Assembly (NCBI RefSeq): GCF_000315795.1
Contig: NZ_ANHY01000021.1
Location: forward strand, 1 to 64,000
Length of the DNA stretch: 64,000 bases
Direction: 5' to 3'
Source: Caenispirillum salinarum AK4
GTDB lineage: Bacteria > Pseudomonadota > Alphaproteobacteria > Rhodospirillales > Rhodospirillaceae
In this document: positions 34,717 to 43,330 of the stretch, piece by piece
Numbering within the stretch: position 1 is the stretch's first letter
How the letters are laid out: every line of letters begins with the position of its first letter
Translations under genes and position numbers: made by a program
The notes under the pieces: generated by a model
What the model was told of the DNA's origin: nothing
Databases searched by the model: none
The model's input: the letters and a program-made list of their open reading frames with translations, nothing else

Positions 34717-35163
34717 ATGGGTAGCGAAAGCCTTCATGCGCCGCGCGAGCGCATCAGTCGCCGGACGCTTACCATCCATCACGCCATCGTCTCCATCAAG
34801 GAAGAGTTGGACGCCGTCGACTGGTATCAGCAGCGCGCCGACGACTGCGAGGACGAGGAGTTGAAGGAAATCCTGCTGCACAACATGCGGGAGGAAATCG
34901 AACACGCGGCCATGGCGCTGGAGTGGCTGCGCCGGTACTCGCCCGACGTCGATGAGCAGTTCCGCACCTACCTGTTCACCGAGGGCCCGATCATGGAGAT
35001 CGAGGAAGAGGCCGAGCACGAGGAGGCGCTGGAGGACCTGGGCCTGGACCCCGCCGCCGCCAAGGGCGGTGTCGCCCGCCCCGCCGAGCCCGAGGGCAAG
35101 GCGCGCCCCGCCCGCGCCCGCCGCGCCACCATCGGATCGCTGAAAGCCAAGGGGAAGGACTGA
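34717..35163 (+). CDS. Encapsulated ferritin-like protein
   Basis: This is a ferroxidase packed inside an encapsulin shell, where it oxidises Fe2+ for storage. The 148-residue protein matches the EncFtn family of Rhodospirillum rubrum: HAIVSIKEELDAVDWYQQR, EEIEHAAMALEWLRR with the iron-ligand Glu and His, and TYLFTEGPI. The C-terminus, after an Ala/Pro/Arg-rich linker, ends in TIGSLKAKGKD, a typical cargo-loading peptide. It lies 4 bp before the shell gene, so the two are co-transcribed. Confidence 0.96.
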   Translation: MGSESLHAPRERISRRTLTIHHAIVSIKEELDAVDWYQQRADDCEDEELKEILLHNMREEIEHAAMALEWLRRYSPDVDEQFRTYLFTEGPIMEIEEEAEHEEALEDLGLDPAAAKGGVARPAEPEGKARPARARRATIGSLKAKGKD

Positions 35164-35167
35164 CATC

Positions 35168-35977
35168 ATGGACATGCTCAACCGCTCGCAGGCCCCCATC
35201 GACGCCGAGCTGTGGGACGCGATCGACGAGGCCGCCAGCGAGTCCGCCGCCGCCATGCTCACCGGCCGTCGCCTGCTGGAGACGGAAGGCCCCTACGGCC
35301 CCGGCCTGACCTCCATCGAGGTCGGCAACGACGGCTATTGCCGCACCGTCGGCGACGAGGAAGCCGGGGCCGTGGTCAGCCGGGCCGTCTCCGTCCCCAT
35401 GCTGCGCAAGCGCTTCAAGGTGTCCATCCGCCGGCTCATGGCCGCCACCGAACACGGCCAGCCGCTGAACCTGAACGTCGTGGAGGACGCCGCCGAGGCC
35501 GTGGCCCGCCGCGAGGACGAGTTCGTCTACTACGGCAACAAGGATTTCGGACTGGAAGGCCTGCTGACGGCAACCGGCCGCAAGACGCTGACGGCCGGCG
35601 ACTGGACCAAGGTGGACCAGGCGCTGGAGGACGTGGTGAAGGCCGTCACCCTGCTGGACGACGGCGGCTTTCCCGGCCCCTACGGCATGGCGCTGTCGCC
35701 GGCGCTCTACAACCAGCTGTTCCGCCGCTACGAAGGCTCGGACCTGCTGCAGCTGGAGCACCTGAAGCGCGTCTGCACCGCCGGCATCTTCAAGGCGCCC
35801 ATCAAGGGCGGCGTGATCGTGGACTCCCGCGTCGGTCCCATCGTGCTGGGCCAGGACCTCATGGCCGGCTACATCGGGCAGGACGGCATCCATCATGAGT
35901 TCTTCCTGTCGTCGAGCATGGTGCTGCGCCTGGACGACCCGGAGGCCATCTGCGCGCTGGAAACGGCGGAGGCCTGA
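35168..35977 (+). CDS. Encapsulin shell protein
   Basis: The 269-residue protein is a family 1 encapsulin with the HK97 phage capsid fold, and it self-assembles into a nanocompartment. Family text includes RSQAPIDAELWDAIDEAA, GRRLLETEGPYGPGL, VEDAAEAVARREDEFVYYGN, and FFLSSSMVLRLDDPEAICALE at the end. Its interior groove should bind the TIGSLK tail of the ferritin-like protein upstream. A GC-rich hairpin follows the gene. Confidence 0.97.
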   Translation: MDMLNRSQAPIDAELWDAIDEAASESAAAMLTGRRLLETEGPYGPGLTSIEVGNDGYCRTVGDEEAGAVVSRAVSVPMLRKRFKVSIRRLMAATEHGQPLNLNVVEDAAEAVARREDEFVYYGNKDFGLEGLLTATGRKTLTAGDWTKVDQALEDVVKAVTLLDDGGFPGPYGMALSPALYNQLFRRYEGSDLLQLEHLKRVCTAGIFKAPIKGGVIVDSRVGPIVLGQDLMAGYIGQDGIHHEFFLSSSMVLRLDDPEAICALETAEA

Positions 35978-36036
35978 CGCCGCCCACGGCGACGCGATGA
36001 CGACGGTCGACGCCCCCTCCGTCGATCCATCTGCAA

Positions 36037-36061
36037 CGGCGCCCGGCCCGTCCGGGCGCCG
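36037..36061 (+). terminator. Hairpin after encapsulin
   Basis: CGGCGCCCGG (36037-36046) and CCGGGCGCCG (36052-36061) form a perfect 10 bp stem with only TT after it. It may end or process the ferritin-encapsulin transcript. Confidence 0.5.
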
Positions 36062-36101
36062 TTCGCGCGTCACAACACCACATGGTGCCGGTCATATTTC
36101 G

Positions 36102-36162
36102 ATAAAATACTTTATGTTGAAGAGGATGCGGCACCATGGCAGCCTGTTGCTGAGAGCAACAG
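36102..36162 (+). promoter_or_regulatory. AT-rich near-palindrome and leader hairpin
   Basis: ATAAAATACTTTAT (36102-36115) is a near-palindrome in AT-rich DNA. A hairpin, TGTTGCT (36145-36151) with AGCAACA (36155-36161), then sits just before an AGGAGGG ribosome site. The near-palindrome could be an operator or a promoter element for the small gene at 36178; the regulator is unknown. Confidence 0.4.
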
Positions 36163-36177
36163 CAGGAGGGTTGAACG

Positions 36178-36354
36178 ATGGTCTCCGTGCTTGCGTTCAT
36201 CGTGGCGCTGCCGACCCTTTACGCCCTGACGTCGTGGGCGCTGACGGGGTATGACGCCGTGGCCGTCAAGCCGCTGGACCGCAACGCCGCGGTTTTGGCG
36301 CTGACCGGCGCCGTCGCAGCCGCCGCCGGCGCACCCGTGGCCTACGCCACCTGA
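36178..36354 (+). CDS. 58-residue membrane protein
   Basis: A strong AGGAGGG lies 7 bases before the ATG and the frame runs to a TGA at 36352-36354. The product is MVSVLAFIVALPTLYALTSW... with two hydrophobic stretches (about residues 4-22 and 37-53) separated by YDAVAVKPLDRN. It has no family that I recognise. It follows the encapsulin gene by 200 bp and is separated from it by a hairpin, so it is probably its own transcription unit. Confidence 0.65.
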   Translation: MVSVLAFIVALPTLYALTSWALTGYDAVAVKPLDRNAAVLALTGAVAAAAGAPVAYAT

Positions 36355-36431
36355 CGCCGCCGCGCCCGCCCTCTCCGCAGCCGCGCGGGGCACCCCTTTT
36401 CATTCCCGCGCGCCGCCGCTATCTAGGCGGC

Positions 36432-36962
36432 ATGCTGAAGCCTCTCGCCCTCTCCGCCGCCCTGTGGAGCGCCGCCCTGGCGCCGCTCGCCGTGGGCCTT
36501 GCCGCAGCCGGCCTTGCGCCCGCTCCGGCCGCCGCGCAGACCACGCCCGTCGCCCTGACGCAGGCGCTCGAGGCCAACATGGACCGGCCGCTCACCCCGC
36601 CGGAAGCCTGGGCCGCCGCCTCCGCCGCGCAAAGCCACGCCAACGACGTCCGCCGCATTCGCGATGCCTTCGCCGCGCGCGTGGTGGAGATCACGCGGCT
36701 GCCGCCGGACGCCGTGGCCGGGGTGATCCCCCCGCTGGGACGCGGCCCGCAGAGCGCCATGCCGAACGACCTGGGGCCGGCGCTGGCGGCGGCGCTGGGC
36801 CGCCCGCTGACATCGGAGGAGGCCGCGGCCCTGCGGGAGGCCGACGCCGAGCGCCGCGCCGCGATCGCACCCCACCGCCGCACGCTGGCGGCCCGGCTGG
36901 AGCGCCTGACAGACCTTCCGGCGGACCGCATCACGCCGCTGCTGGAGGCGCTTGGTCTCTAA
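36432..36962 (+). CDS. Periplasmic protein with two internal repeats
   Basis: The 176-residue protein starts with a signal peptide (MLKPLALSAALW ... APAAAQ), so it should be exported. The mature part consists of two related units of about 55 residues: one starts DRPLTPPEAW and ends RLPPDAVAGVIPPLG, the other starts GRPLTSEEAA and ends DLPADRITPLLEALG. Both have RxLT..EA, an Arg-rich helix with A-A-R, and LP-x-D near the end. I do not recognise the family. Its role is unknown. Confidence 0.75.
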   Translation: MLKPLALSAALWSAALAPLAVGLAAAGLAPAPAAAQTTPVALTQALEANMDRPLTPPEAWAAASAAQSHANDVRRIRDAFAARVVEITRLPPDAVAGVIPPLGRGPQSAMPNDLGPALAAALGRPLTSEEAAALREADAERRAAIAPHRRTLAARLERLTDLPADRITPLLEALGL

Positions 36963-37097
36963 AAAACCCTCTCTGCGGGTATCGCAGCACTCCTGTTGCG
37001 GAAATATGTGGGCATGCCGGGCGATTTGTTGCATCCTCGCGGCCGGGCGACCGCGCCGGGGTGAGGGACGGCGCGCGCGCCCGCGTTGGGATACCCT

Positions 37098-39137
37098 ATG
37101 ATGTCTCCGTTCCTGGCCCGCACCATACGCACGCTCAGCATCGGCCAGTTCGTCTTCCTGCTGTCCATGGCGGCCATGATCCTGGCCGTCGTCGTCGTGC
37201 TGCTCATGTCCACCTTCGTGGAGCGCCGCGCCATCGGCGACCTGGCGCAGGAGGAAGCGCGCCAGACGTCCGAGCTGATCTTCCAGTCGCTCTACACGGC
37301 CATGCGCAAGGGCTGGACCAAGGACGAGATCGGCGAGATCGTCGACCGCCTGAACGAAAGCCAGCCGGGCACCGACATCCGCGTCTTCCGCGGCGCGCCG
37401 GTGATCGCCCAGTACGGCGACATTCCCGGCGAGGCGCCGGTGCGCGACACCGATCAACTGGTTACCCAGGCCTTCCGCACCGCCGAGCCGGTGCTGGAGA
37501 CCGGCGAGGATCACATCCGCTACGTCTATCCCGTGCTGGTGCGCGACGAGTGCCAGACCTGCCACGAAGCCGCCATCGGTCAGGTCAACGGCGTGGTGGA
37601 CATCAGCTATCCCATCACCGACCTGAAGGTCTCGGTCGGCTTCGTCATCAAGTCGGTGATCGCCTACTTCACGCTGATCCTGACCACGCTGTTCCTGGCG
37701 CTGTACTTCAAGCTGCGGGTGTTCGTCGCCCAGCCCATCTCGCGGTTCGCCGGCGTGATCGAGGAGATCATCAGCCACACCGACCTCAACCGCCGCGTCG
37801 GGCCGGGCACGCACCTGCGCGAGGTCAACAGCCTGTCGCAGCACTTCAACCGGCTGCTCGGCACCATTCAGGAATACCAGGACAAGCTGGAGCACTTCAG
37901 CCAGCGCGATCCGCTGACCAACCTGTACAACCGCCGCAAGTTCGAGGACTTCCTGCGCATGGAGGTCGCCCGCGGGCAGCGCCACGGGCACCCGTTCAGC
38001 CTGATCATGATGGACCTGGACGACTTCAAGTCCATCAACGACACCTACGGCCATCCGGTCGGCGACCTGGCGCTGAAGGAACTGGCGACCGTGCTGGACC
38101 GCCGTATGCGGCGAACCGACATCATCGCCCGGCTGGGCGGCGACGAGTTCGCCGTACTCATGCCCCAGACCACCGCCGAGCAAGGGGCGATCGCCGCCGA
38201 GAACCTGCGCAAGGCCGTGGCGGAAACCTCGTTGCGGCTGCCCGTGGGCGCGACGCGCGTCGGCGCCAGCTTCGGGCTGGTGACCTTCCCCGACAACGGC
38301 GCGACGGTAGAAAAGCTGTCGATCGCCATGGACGTGGCCATGTACAAGGCCAAGCGCCTGGGCAAGAACCGCGTCGCAACCCTGGACAGCGGCGAGGAGG
38401 ACGCCGCCATGGCCGTCTTCCAGAAGGGCCGGATGCTCAAGGACGCGCTGGCCGATGATGCCATCGAGCCGGTCTTCCAGGCCATCTGCACCAGCGCCGA
38501 CACGCGGCCCTTCGCGCTGGAGGTCCTGGCGCGCGTGCGCACGCCCGAGGGGCTGAAGACGGCCGGAGAGTTCATCGAGGCCGCCGACGAACTGGGCCTC
38601 ACGCGCGATATCGACGAACGCATCTTCGAGAAGGGGCTGGCGACGCTGGCGGCGCAGCGCGACCCCGACCTGAAAATGTTCTTCAACCTGTCGGGCCGGT
38701 CGCTGGCGGCGGCGGAATGGATGCATGAAGTGCCGGCCCGCGCCAGGGCCGCCGGCGTGGCGGCGGAACGGATCGTCTTCGAGATCACCGAGCGCGAGGC
38801 CCTGCCCCACTTCGACAAGCTGGTGAAGATCATCGACGCCATGCGCGGCCACGGCGTGCGGTTCGCCCTGGACGACTTCGGCAGCGGGTTCTCGTCTTTC
38901 GTGTACCTCAAGTTCCTCGACGTCGATTACATCAAGATCGAGGGCAGCTTGATTCGCAACCTTCGTCGCGATCCGCGCGACCGCGTCATGGTCAGCCACA
39001 TCCACCAGATGGCAAAGGAGTTCGGTCTTTCCACCATCGCCGAATTCGTCGAAGATGCCGAGACGCTCGCCCTGCTGCAGGAGATGGGGATCGACTACGT
39101 TCAGGGCTGGCATCTGGGTGCCCCGGGGCCAATCTAA
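37098..39137 (+). CDS. GGDEF-EAL protein with haem-motif sensor
   Basis: The 679-residue protein should make or break cyclic di-GMP. It has a first membrane segment (about residues 15-40), a periplasmic sensor containing a c-type haem motif CQTCH (residues 152-156), a second membrane segment (about 184-204), a HAMP-like region and a GGDEF domain. The GGDEF motif is intact at 347-351 and an RxxD inhibition site lies at 338-341. The EAL domain starts with EVL (475-477) and keeps NLS, EITE, DDFGSG, AEFVED and QGW; the IKID Asp is Glu here (IKIEGS). Both activities may be present. I use the ATG at 37098; a TTG at 37086 is an alternative. Confidence 0.92.
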   Translation: MMSPFLARTIRTLSIGQFVFLLSMAAMILAVVVVLLMSTFVERRAIGDLAQEEARQTSELIFQSLYTAMRKGWTKDEIGEIVDRLNESQPGTDIRVFRGAPVIAQYGDIPGEAPVRDTDQLVTQAFRTAEPVLETGEDHIRYVYPVLVRDECQTCHEAAIGQVNGVVDISYPITDLKVSVGFVIKSVIAYFTLILTTLFLALYFKLRVFVAQPISRFAGVIEEIISHTDLNRRVGPGTHLREVNSLSQHFNRLLGTIQEYQDKLEHFSQRDPLTNLYNRRKFEDFLRMEVARGQRHGHPFSLIMMDLDDFKSINDTYGHPVGDLALKELATVLDRRMRRTDIIARLGGDEFAVLMPQTTAEQGAIAAENLRKAVAETSLRLPVGATRVGASFGLVTFPDNGATVEKLSIAMDVAMYKAKRLGKNRVATLDSGEEDAAMAVFQKGRMLKDALADDAIEPVFQAICTSADTRPFALEVLARVRTPEGLKTAGEFIEAADELGLTRDIDERIFEKGLATLAAQRDPDLKMFFNLSGRSLAAAEWMHEVPARARAAGVAAERIVFEITEREALPHFDKLVKIIDAMRGHGVRFALDDFGSGFSSFVYLKFLDVDYIKIEGSLIRNLRRDPRDRVMVSHIHQMAKEFGLSTIAEFVEDAETLALLQEMGIDYVQGWHLGAPGPI

Positions 39138-39405
39138 AGACGTATGTCTTATGCGAAAAGGCCTATTTGCACAGCTTTAGCTGAAGCCCACCCTGCGAAA
39201 CATCCCCTTGGTAGAATTATTTGACATCATAGCGTGTGTTTATGCGCGAACAAGCCGCCGCAAGCATCGCAAAGGCGGCCGCATATTATATCCCTCGGTA
39301 TAGTTCCATTTTTATTCTAATCAGTTAATATGTTCTGGGGCAGGGGATTGAAAGACGGGATCGTGGGGCCACCGATCCCGCCGCAAACGGGGGGCCTTTT
39401 TAGGC
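39138..39405. promoter_or_regulatory. AT-rich leader of the LuxR-type gene
   Basis: This stretch is far more AT-rich than its surroundings (for example CATATTATATCC) and contains a TTGACA at 39221-39226. A leader hairpin, CGGGATCG (39356-39363) with CGATCCCG (39373-39380), lies shortly before the GGGGGGCC ribosome site. A precise -10 element cannot be assigned. Confidence 0.45.
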
Positions 39406-40098
39406 ATGTCTGACACGTCTGTACGCATCCTCATCGCCGACGACCATCCGCTGGTCCGTCGTGCGCTGGCCGTGTCCCTTTCGGGACTGGCCGAGACGGT
39501 GACGCTGGACGAAGCCGGGTCGCTGGACCAGGCCCTGTCCATCCTGACCGACACCACCAAGGGCATCGACCTCGTCGTTTTCGACCTGCGCATGCCGGGC
39601 TCCAGCGGGTTGGCGGGCCTGGCCCAGGTGCGGGCGGCGGCGCCGGGGGTTCCCGTGGTGGTGCTGACCAGCGACGAGAACCCGCGCCTGGCGCTCAAGG
39701 CGCTGGAGCAGGGTGCCTCGGGGTTCATTCCCAAGACGGCGCCCGAGCCCGTGCTGCTGGCGGCCATCCGGCTGGTCCTGCAGGGCGGCGTCTACATTCC
39801 CTCCATGGTGGCCGAGCACGCCGCGCACGCCGAGTCCGGCGGCCACGGCGGGTCCGGCAACGGCGGGCGCTCGCCGCGCCTGGCGCTGACCAGCCGTCAG
39901 CGCGACGTTCTGGCGTTGGTGCTGGAGGGCATGAGCAACCGCGAGATCGCCACCCGGTTCAACCTGTCGGAAGCGACGGTCAAGGCGCACGTCACCGCCA
40001 TCCTGCGGGCCTACGGCGTTGCCAGCCGCGCCAAGCTCATCCGGGTTGCTTCGGACGAGCACAACGGCCACGACACGGCGGAATCGCTCGACTACTGA
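39406..40098 (+). CDS. LuxR/NarL-type response regulator
   Basis: The 230-residue protein has an N-terminal receiver domain (VRILIADDHPLVRRAL, acceptor Asp in VVFDLRMPG, VVLTSD, conserved Lys in FIPKTAP), a Gly/Ser/His linker and a C-terminal LuxR helix-turn-helix (LTSRQRDVLALVLEGMSNREIA ... SEATVKAHV). It is a standard two-component output protein. No kinase is adjacent, so the partner is unknown. It lies 268 bp after the haem-motif GGDEF-EAL gene. Confidence 0.94.
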   Translation: MSDTSVRILIADDHPLVRRALAVSLSGLAETVTLDEAGSLDQALSILTDTTKGIDLVVFDLRMPGSSGLAGLAQVRAAAPGVPVVVLTSDENPRLALKALEQGASGFIPKTAPEPVLLAAIRLVLQGGVYIPSMVAEHAAHAESGGHGGSGNGGRSPRLALTSRQRDVLALVLEGMSNREIATRFNLSEATVKAHVTAILRAYGVASRAKLIRVASDEHNGHDTAESLDY

Positions 40099-40127
40099 CG
40101 GCCGCTCCCGCACCACCGGGTACAACG

Positions 40128-40165
40128 GAAAACGGGCCGCCCCGCACGGGGACGGCCCGTTTTCC
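40128..40165. terminator. Bidirectional terminator
   Basis: AAAACGGGCC and GGCCCGTTTT form a symmetrical stem with T-runs on both strands. It serves the LuxR-type gene and the convergent IalB gene. Confidence 0.88.
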
Positions 40166-40188
40166 CGTTCCGGCCGGGCGGGCGCGCG

Positions 40189-40746
40189 TTACTGGCTGAC
40201 GCTGCCCCATCCGGCGGTGAAACCGCTGAGGGAGGCGTCGGCCGACACCTTCTGTCCGGCGGCGGTGACAAAGCTGACGTTCAGGCTCGCGCCGGCCTTC
40301 ATCTTGCTCAGCATCTGGTCGTTCAGGGGCACGATGGCGCGGCACAGGCCCGGCGTGCAGATCTGGTAGGGCACGCGCGCCTCCTGCCCGCCGTCCACCG
40401 CGAACATGGCGCCCGGCTGGATCATGATGCCGGTGGGCAGGTCGGCCAGGATGGCCGGCTGGTTGTTTTCAAGGAAGGTGCCCACCTTCAGCGACATGAT
40501 GGGCTGGCCGCCCTGGCCCTGCTGCACGGTCTGGAAGATGTAGCACTCGCGCGCACCGCCGGGCACGGTCTCGCACGCGCCGGTCCAGTCGCCGTAGGTC
40601 TGTCCGATGTCCGCGTTGCCGATCTTGCCCGGCTGACCGGCGCCCTGGGCGGCGGCGGGCTGCGGCGCCGCCGCAACGGCCAGGCCCAGCACGGCCGCGG
40701 CCATGGCGGACAGGCCGAACGCCGGGAAAAACTTGCGGAGAGTCAT
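40189..40746 (-). CDS. Invasion-associated locus B (IalB) family protein
   Basis: The 185-residue protein has a signal peptide cut after AAAQ and an IalB beta-sandwich domain (TYGDWTGACETVPGGARECYIF, IQPGAMFAVDGG, YQICTPGLCRAIVPL). Four cysteines in the mature protein could form two disulfides. The family is widespread in alphaproteobacteria, including free-living ones, and its cellular role is poorly defined. AAGGAG precedes the ATG at 40746. Confidence 0.9.
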   Translation of the reverse strand: MTLRKFFPAFGLSAMAAAVLGLAVAAAPQPAAAQGAGQPGKIGNADIGQTYGDWTGACETVPGGARECYIFQTVQQGQGGQPIMSLKVGTFLENNQPAILADLPTGIMIQPGAMFAVDGGQEARVPYQICTPGLCRAIVPLNDQMLSKMKAGASLNVSFVTAAGQKVSADASLSGFTAGWGSVSQ

Positions 40747-41093
40747 CAAGGGCTCCTTTGCCTTTGGTATCGCGGCCACGCCCCCCGCGCGGCCGGTGTC
40801 GTCGTCTGTTGCCCCCGACCGCGCCGGGCCCGCCCCGTGCTGACGGGGCCTGCGGGCGGCGCCGGGTCACGGGCGCGCGCGGAACAATAGCACCGGCCCG
40901 CAAGCGATGCACGGCCTGTCTGCGGCGCAGACTGCGGGCCCCACATGGTGACCCCGTGACCATCGAGTGGCAGAATAATGGCACTTCGACGGGCGCGGAA
41001 AAACCATGACGGCGGTCGGCGCGTTCTTCTCCAGCCGCCAGACCGTATCCGACCTCCATCACGACCACGTCAAGAACGGACGAAGGAATACCC
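40747..41093. other. 347 bp divergent intergenic region
   Basis: It separates the IalB gene from the 41094 gene and should hold both promoters. It is mostly GC-rich with palindromic runs; a 38-codon open frame from 41007 overlaps the next gene and is not convincing. Confidence 0.5.
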
Positions 41094-41678
41094 ATGCCGC
41101 AAGACGCCACAACGGCCGCGCCTGAGGCGGGCCTGTCCATGACGCCCGAGGACATCGTGCGCGACCTGAGGCTCTACCGGGTGCGCTACGACATGCCCGA
41201 CACCTCGGCCTTCGTGCGCTACTCGCCCAACTTCCAGCGCGACCCCGACGAGTTGACGGTGCACATGGACGCCGCACTGGAACGCCACATCAACGCCACC
41301 GAGACCGGAACCTTCTCGCTGTCCGAGTTGGTCAACGAGCTGGTCTACGCCTACATCAACGTCCACGTCTTTCCCGACCGCGAGGCCCTGGACTTCTTCG
41401 TCTCCGGGTTCGACGGCGGGCTGATCCAGGTGGGCTTCATCGGCGGCCATTTCGACTGGGGCCGCATGTGGATGATGCGCGGACGGTCGAACGTCGGCCT
41501 CCCCGTCGCCGTCTTCCTGGGCCAGCGCAGCGCCGTGAACGGCCAGGCGGCGGTCACGCTGGTGGACCACCGTCACCACCGCCGCGGGGTGCGCGTTTAC
41601 CGCGCGGTCGGCGGGGCCGGCACGCATGTCGGCGAGGAGTTCTTCAAGGAACCGCCCGCCGACGAGACCAAGCTGTAA
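41094..41678 (+). CDS. Unknown conserved-type protein upstream of BCCT transporter
   Basis: The 194-residue protein has no signal peptide and no membrane segment. It contains VRYDMPDTSAFVRYSPNFQRD, a helical TFSLSELVNELVYAY and a Gly-rich GFDGGLIQVGFIGGHFDWGRMWMMRG. I do not recognise a family. It ends 25 bp before the BCCT transporter gene on the same strand, so the two are probably co-transcribed; a role near osmolyte uptake is only a guess. Confidence 0.65.
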   Translation: MPQDATTAAPEAGLSMTPEDIVRDLRLYRVRYDMPDTSAFVRYSPNFQRDPDELTVHMDAALERHINATETGTFSLSELVNELVYAYINVHVFPDREALDFFVSGFDGGLIQVGFIGGHFDWGRMWMMRGRSNVGLPVAVFLGQRSAVNGQAAVTLVDHRHHRRGVRVYRAVGGAGTHVGEEFFKEPPADETKL

Positions 41679-41703
41679 TCCATCCAGGCGGGAAGGACTG
41701 ACA

Positions 41704-43305
41704 ATGCGCGCGGAAACCGGCCTTCTGAAAGGCCTGAACCCGACCATGGCCCTGGTCGCCCTGGTGGTGGTGGCCCTGTTCCTCATCGCCGGCGTGGCGG
41801 CGCCGGAAACCTCGTCGACCTGGTTCGTCACGGTGCGCGACGGCATCGTGAAGTACTTCAAGTGGTACTATGTTCTGGTGGTCGCGCTGTTCCTGCTGTT
41901 CAGCCTTTGGCTTCTGTTCAGCCGCTTCGGCGACCTGAAGCTGGGCGACGACGACCAGCAGCCGGAGTTCAGCTACATCTCGTGGTTCGCCATGCTGTTC
42001 GGCGCGGGCATGGGCATCGGGCTGGTGTTCTGGTCCATCGCCGAGCCCATGTACCACTTCCAGGGCAATCCCTTCACCACGGACCCGGAGACGCCCGCCG
42101 CCGCCGTCACGGCCATGCGGCTGACGTATTTCCACTGGGGCCTGCACCCGTGGGCGATCTATGCCATCGTCGCCCTGTCGCTGTCGTTCTTCTGCTATCG
42201 CAAGAAGCTGCCGCTGGCGATCCGCTCCGCCCTGTATCCGCTGATGGGCGACCGCATCTACGGCGGCTGGGGCCATGCGGTGGACGTGCTGGCGGTGTTC
42301 GGCACCGTGTTCGGCGTGGCGACGTCGCTGGGCCTGGGTGTGACACAGATCAACACCGGCCTGAACGTGCTGTTCGGGCTGGACGTCTCGACCACCAACC
42401 AGATGATCCTGATCGCCGTCATCTCGGCCGTGGCCACGCTGTCGGTGGTGTCGGGCGTCGGCAAGGGCGTGCGCATCCTGTCGGAATGGAACCTGTACCT
42501 GTCGGCGCTGATCCTGCTGTTCTTCTTCGCCTTCGGCCCGACGCGCTACCTGCTGGAACTGTTCGTCCAGGGCCTGGGCGAGTACATGCGCACCGTCATC
42601 CCCATGAGCTTCTGGACCAACGCCCAGTCCGGCGGCACAGGGACCTGGCAGTCGGCGTGGACGGCCTTCTACTGGGGCTGGTGGATCGCCTGGGCGCCGT
42701 TCGTCGGCATGTTCATCGCCCGCATCTCGCGCGGCCGCACCATCCGCGAGTTCATCCTGGGCGTGCTGCTGGTGCCGACGTTGCTGGGCATGGCGTGGCT
42801 GACCGTCTTCGGCGGCACCGGCCTGTGGCTGGAGCTGTACCAGGAGGGTGCGGGCATCGGCCAGGCGGTGTCCGAGGACGTCACCATGGCGCTCTACCAG
42901 ACGCTGGACGTCATCACGACCATCGACTGGCTGAACTTCCTGGCCATGTGCCTGGTGACGCTGCTGATCGCCACGTACTTCATCACCTCGTCGGACTCCG
43001 GCACCCTGGTGGTGACGACGCTGCTGTCGCTGGGGGACCGCGAGCCGCCGACCGTCCACCGCGTCATCTGGGGCCTGGGCGAGGGTTTCGTCGCCGCCGT
43101 TCTGCTGCTGTCGGGCGGCCTGGAAGGCCTGCAGGCGGCGTCCATCATCGCCGCCCTGCCCTTCTCGGTCATCATGCTGTTCATGTGCTGGGGCCTGGTG
43201 CAGGGCCTGTACGAGGAAAAGAAAATCCTGCACGACGCCGACCGCCGCATGCGGGAAAGCCTGGGACAGATGGAGCCGCAACAGCAGACCTGGCCAGGGG
43301 GCTGA
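41704..43305 (+). CDS. BCCT family transporter (betaine/choline/carnitine)
   Basis: The 533-residue protein has twelve predicted membrane segments and the family signature around GMGIGLVFWSIAEPMYHF and WTAFYWGWWIAWAPFVGMFIARISRGRT. BCCT carriers import quaternary amines such as glycine betaine or choline, driven by sodium or proton gradients. The substrate cannot be told from sequence here. The ATG at 41704 follows GGAAGGA. Sarcosine oxidase and betaine-type AraC regulators lie 17-20 kb away and may share the substrate pathway. Confidence 0.94.
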   Translation: MRAETGLLKGLNPTMALVALVVVALFLIAGVAAPETSSTWFVTVRDGIVKYFKWYYVLVVALFLLFSLWLLFSRFGDLKLGDDDQQPEFSYISWFAMLFGAGMGIGLVFWSIAEPMYHFQGNPFTTDPETPAAAVTAMRLTYFHWGLHPWAIYAIVALSLSFFCYRKKLPLAIRSALYPLMGDRIYGGWGHAVDVLAVFGTVFGVATSLGLGVTQINTGLNVLFGLDVSTTNQMILIAVISAVATLSVVSGVGKGVRILSEWNLYLSALILLFFFAFGPTRYLLELFVQGLGEYMRTVIPMSFWTNAQSGGTGTWQSAWTAFYWGWWIAWAPFVGMFIARISRGRTIREFILGVLLVPTLLGMAWLTVFGGTGLWLELYQEGAGIGQAVSEDVTMALYQTLDVITTIDWLNFLAMCLVTLLIATYFITSSDSGTLVVTTLLSLGDREPPTVHRVIWGLGEGFVAAVLLLSGGLEGLQAASIIAALPFSVIMLFMCWGLVQGLYEEKKILHDADRRMRESLGQMEPQQQTWPGG

Positions 43306-43330
43306 GCGTCAGTCCCCTCCGGCGAGAGGG

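Noticed and set aside
41007-41123. A 38-codon open frame before the 41094 gene
   Set aside because: It overlaps the next gene in another frame and has no clear ribosome site.
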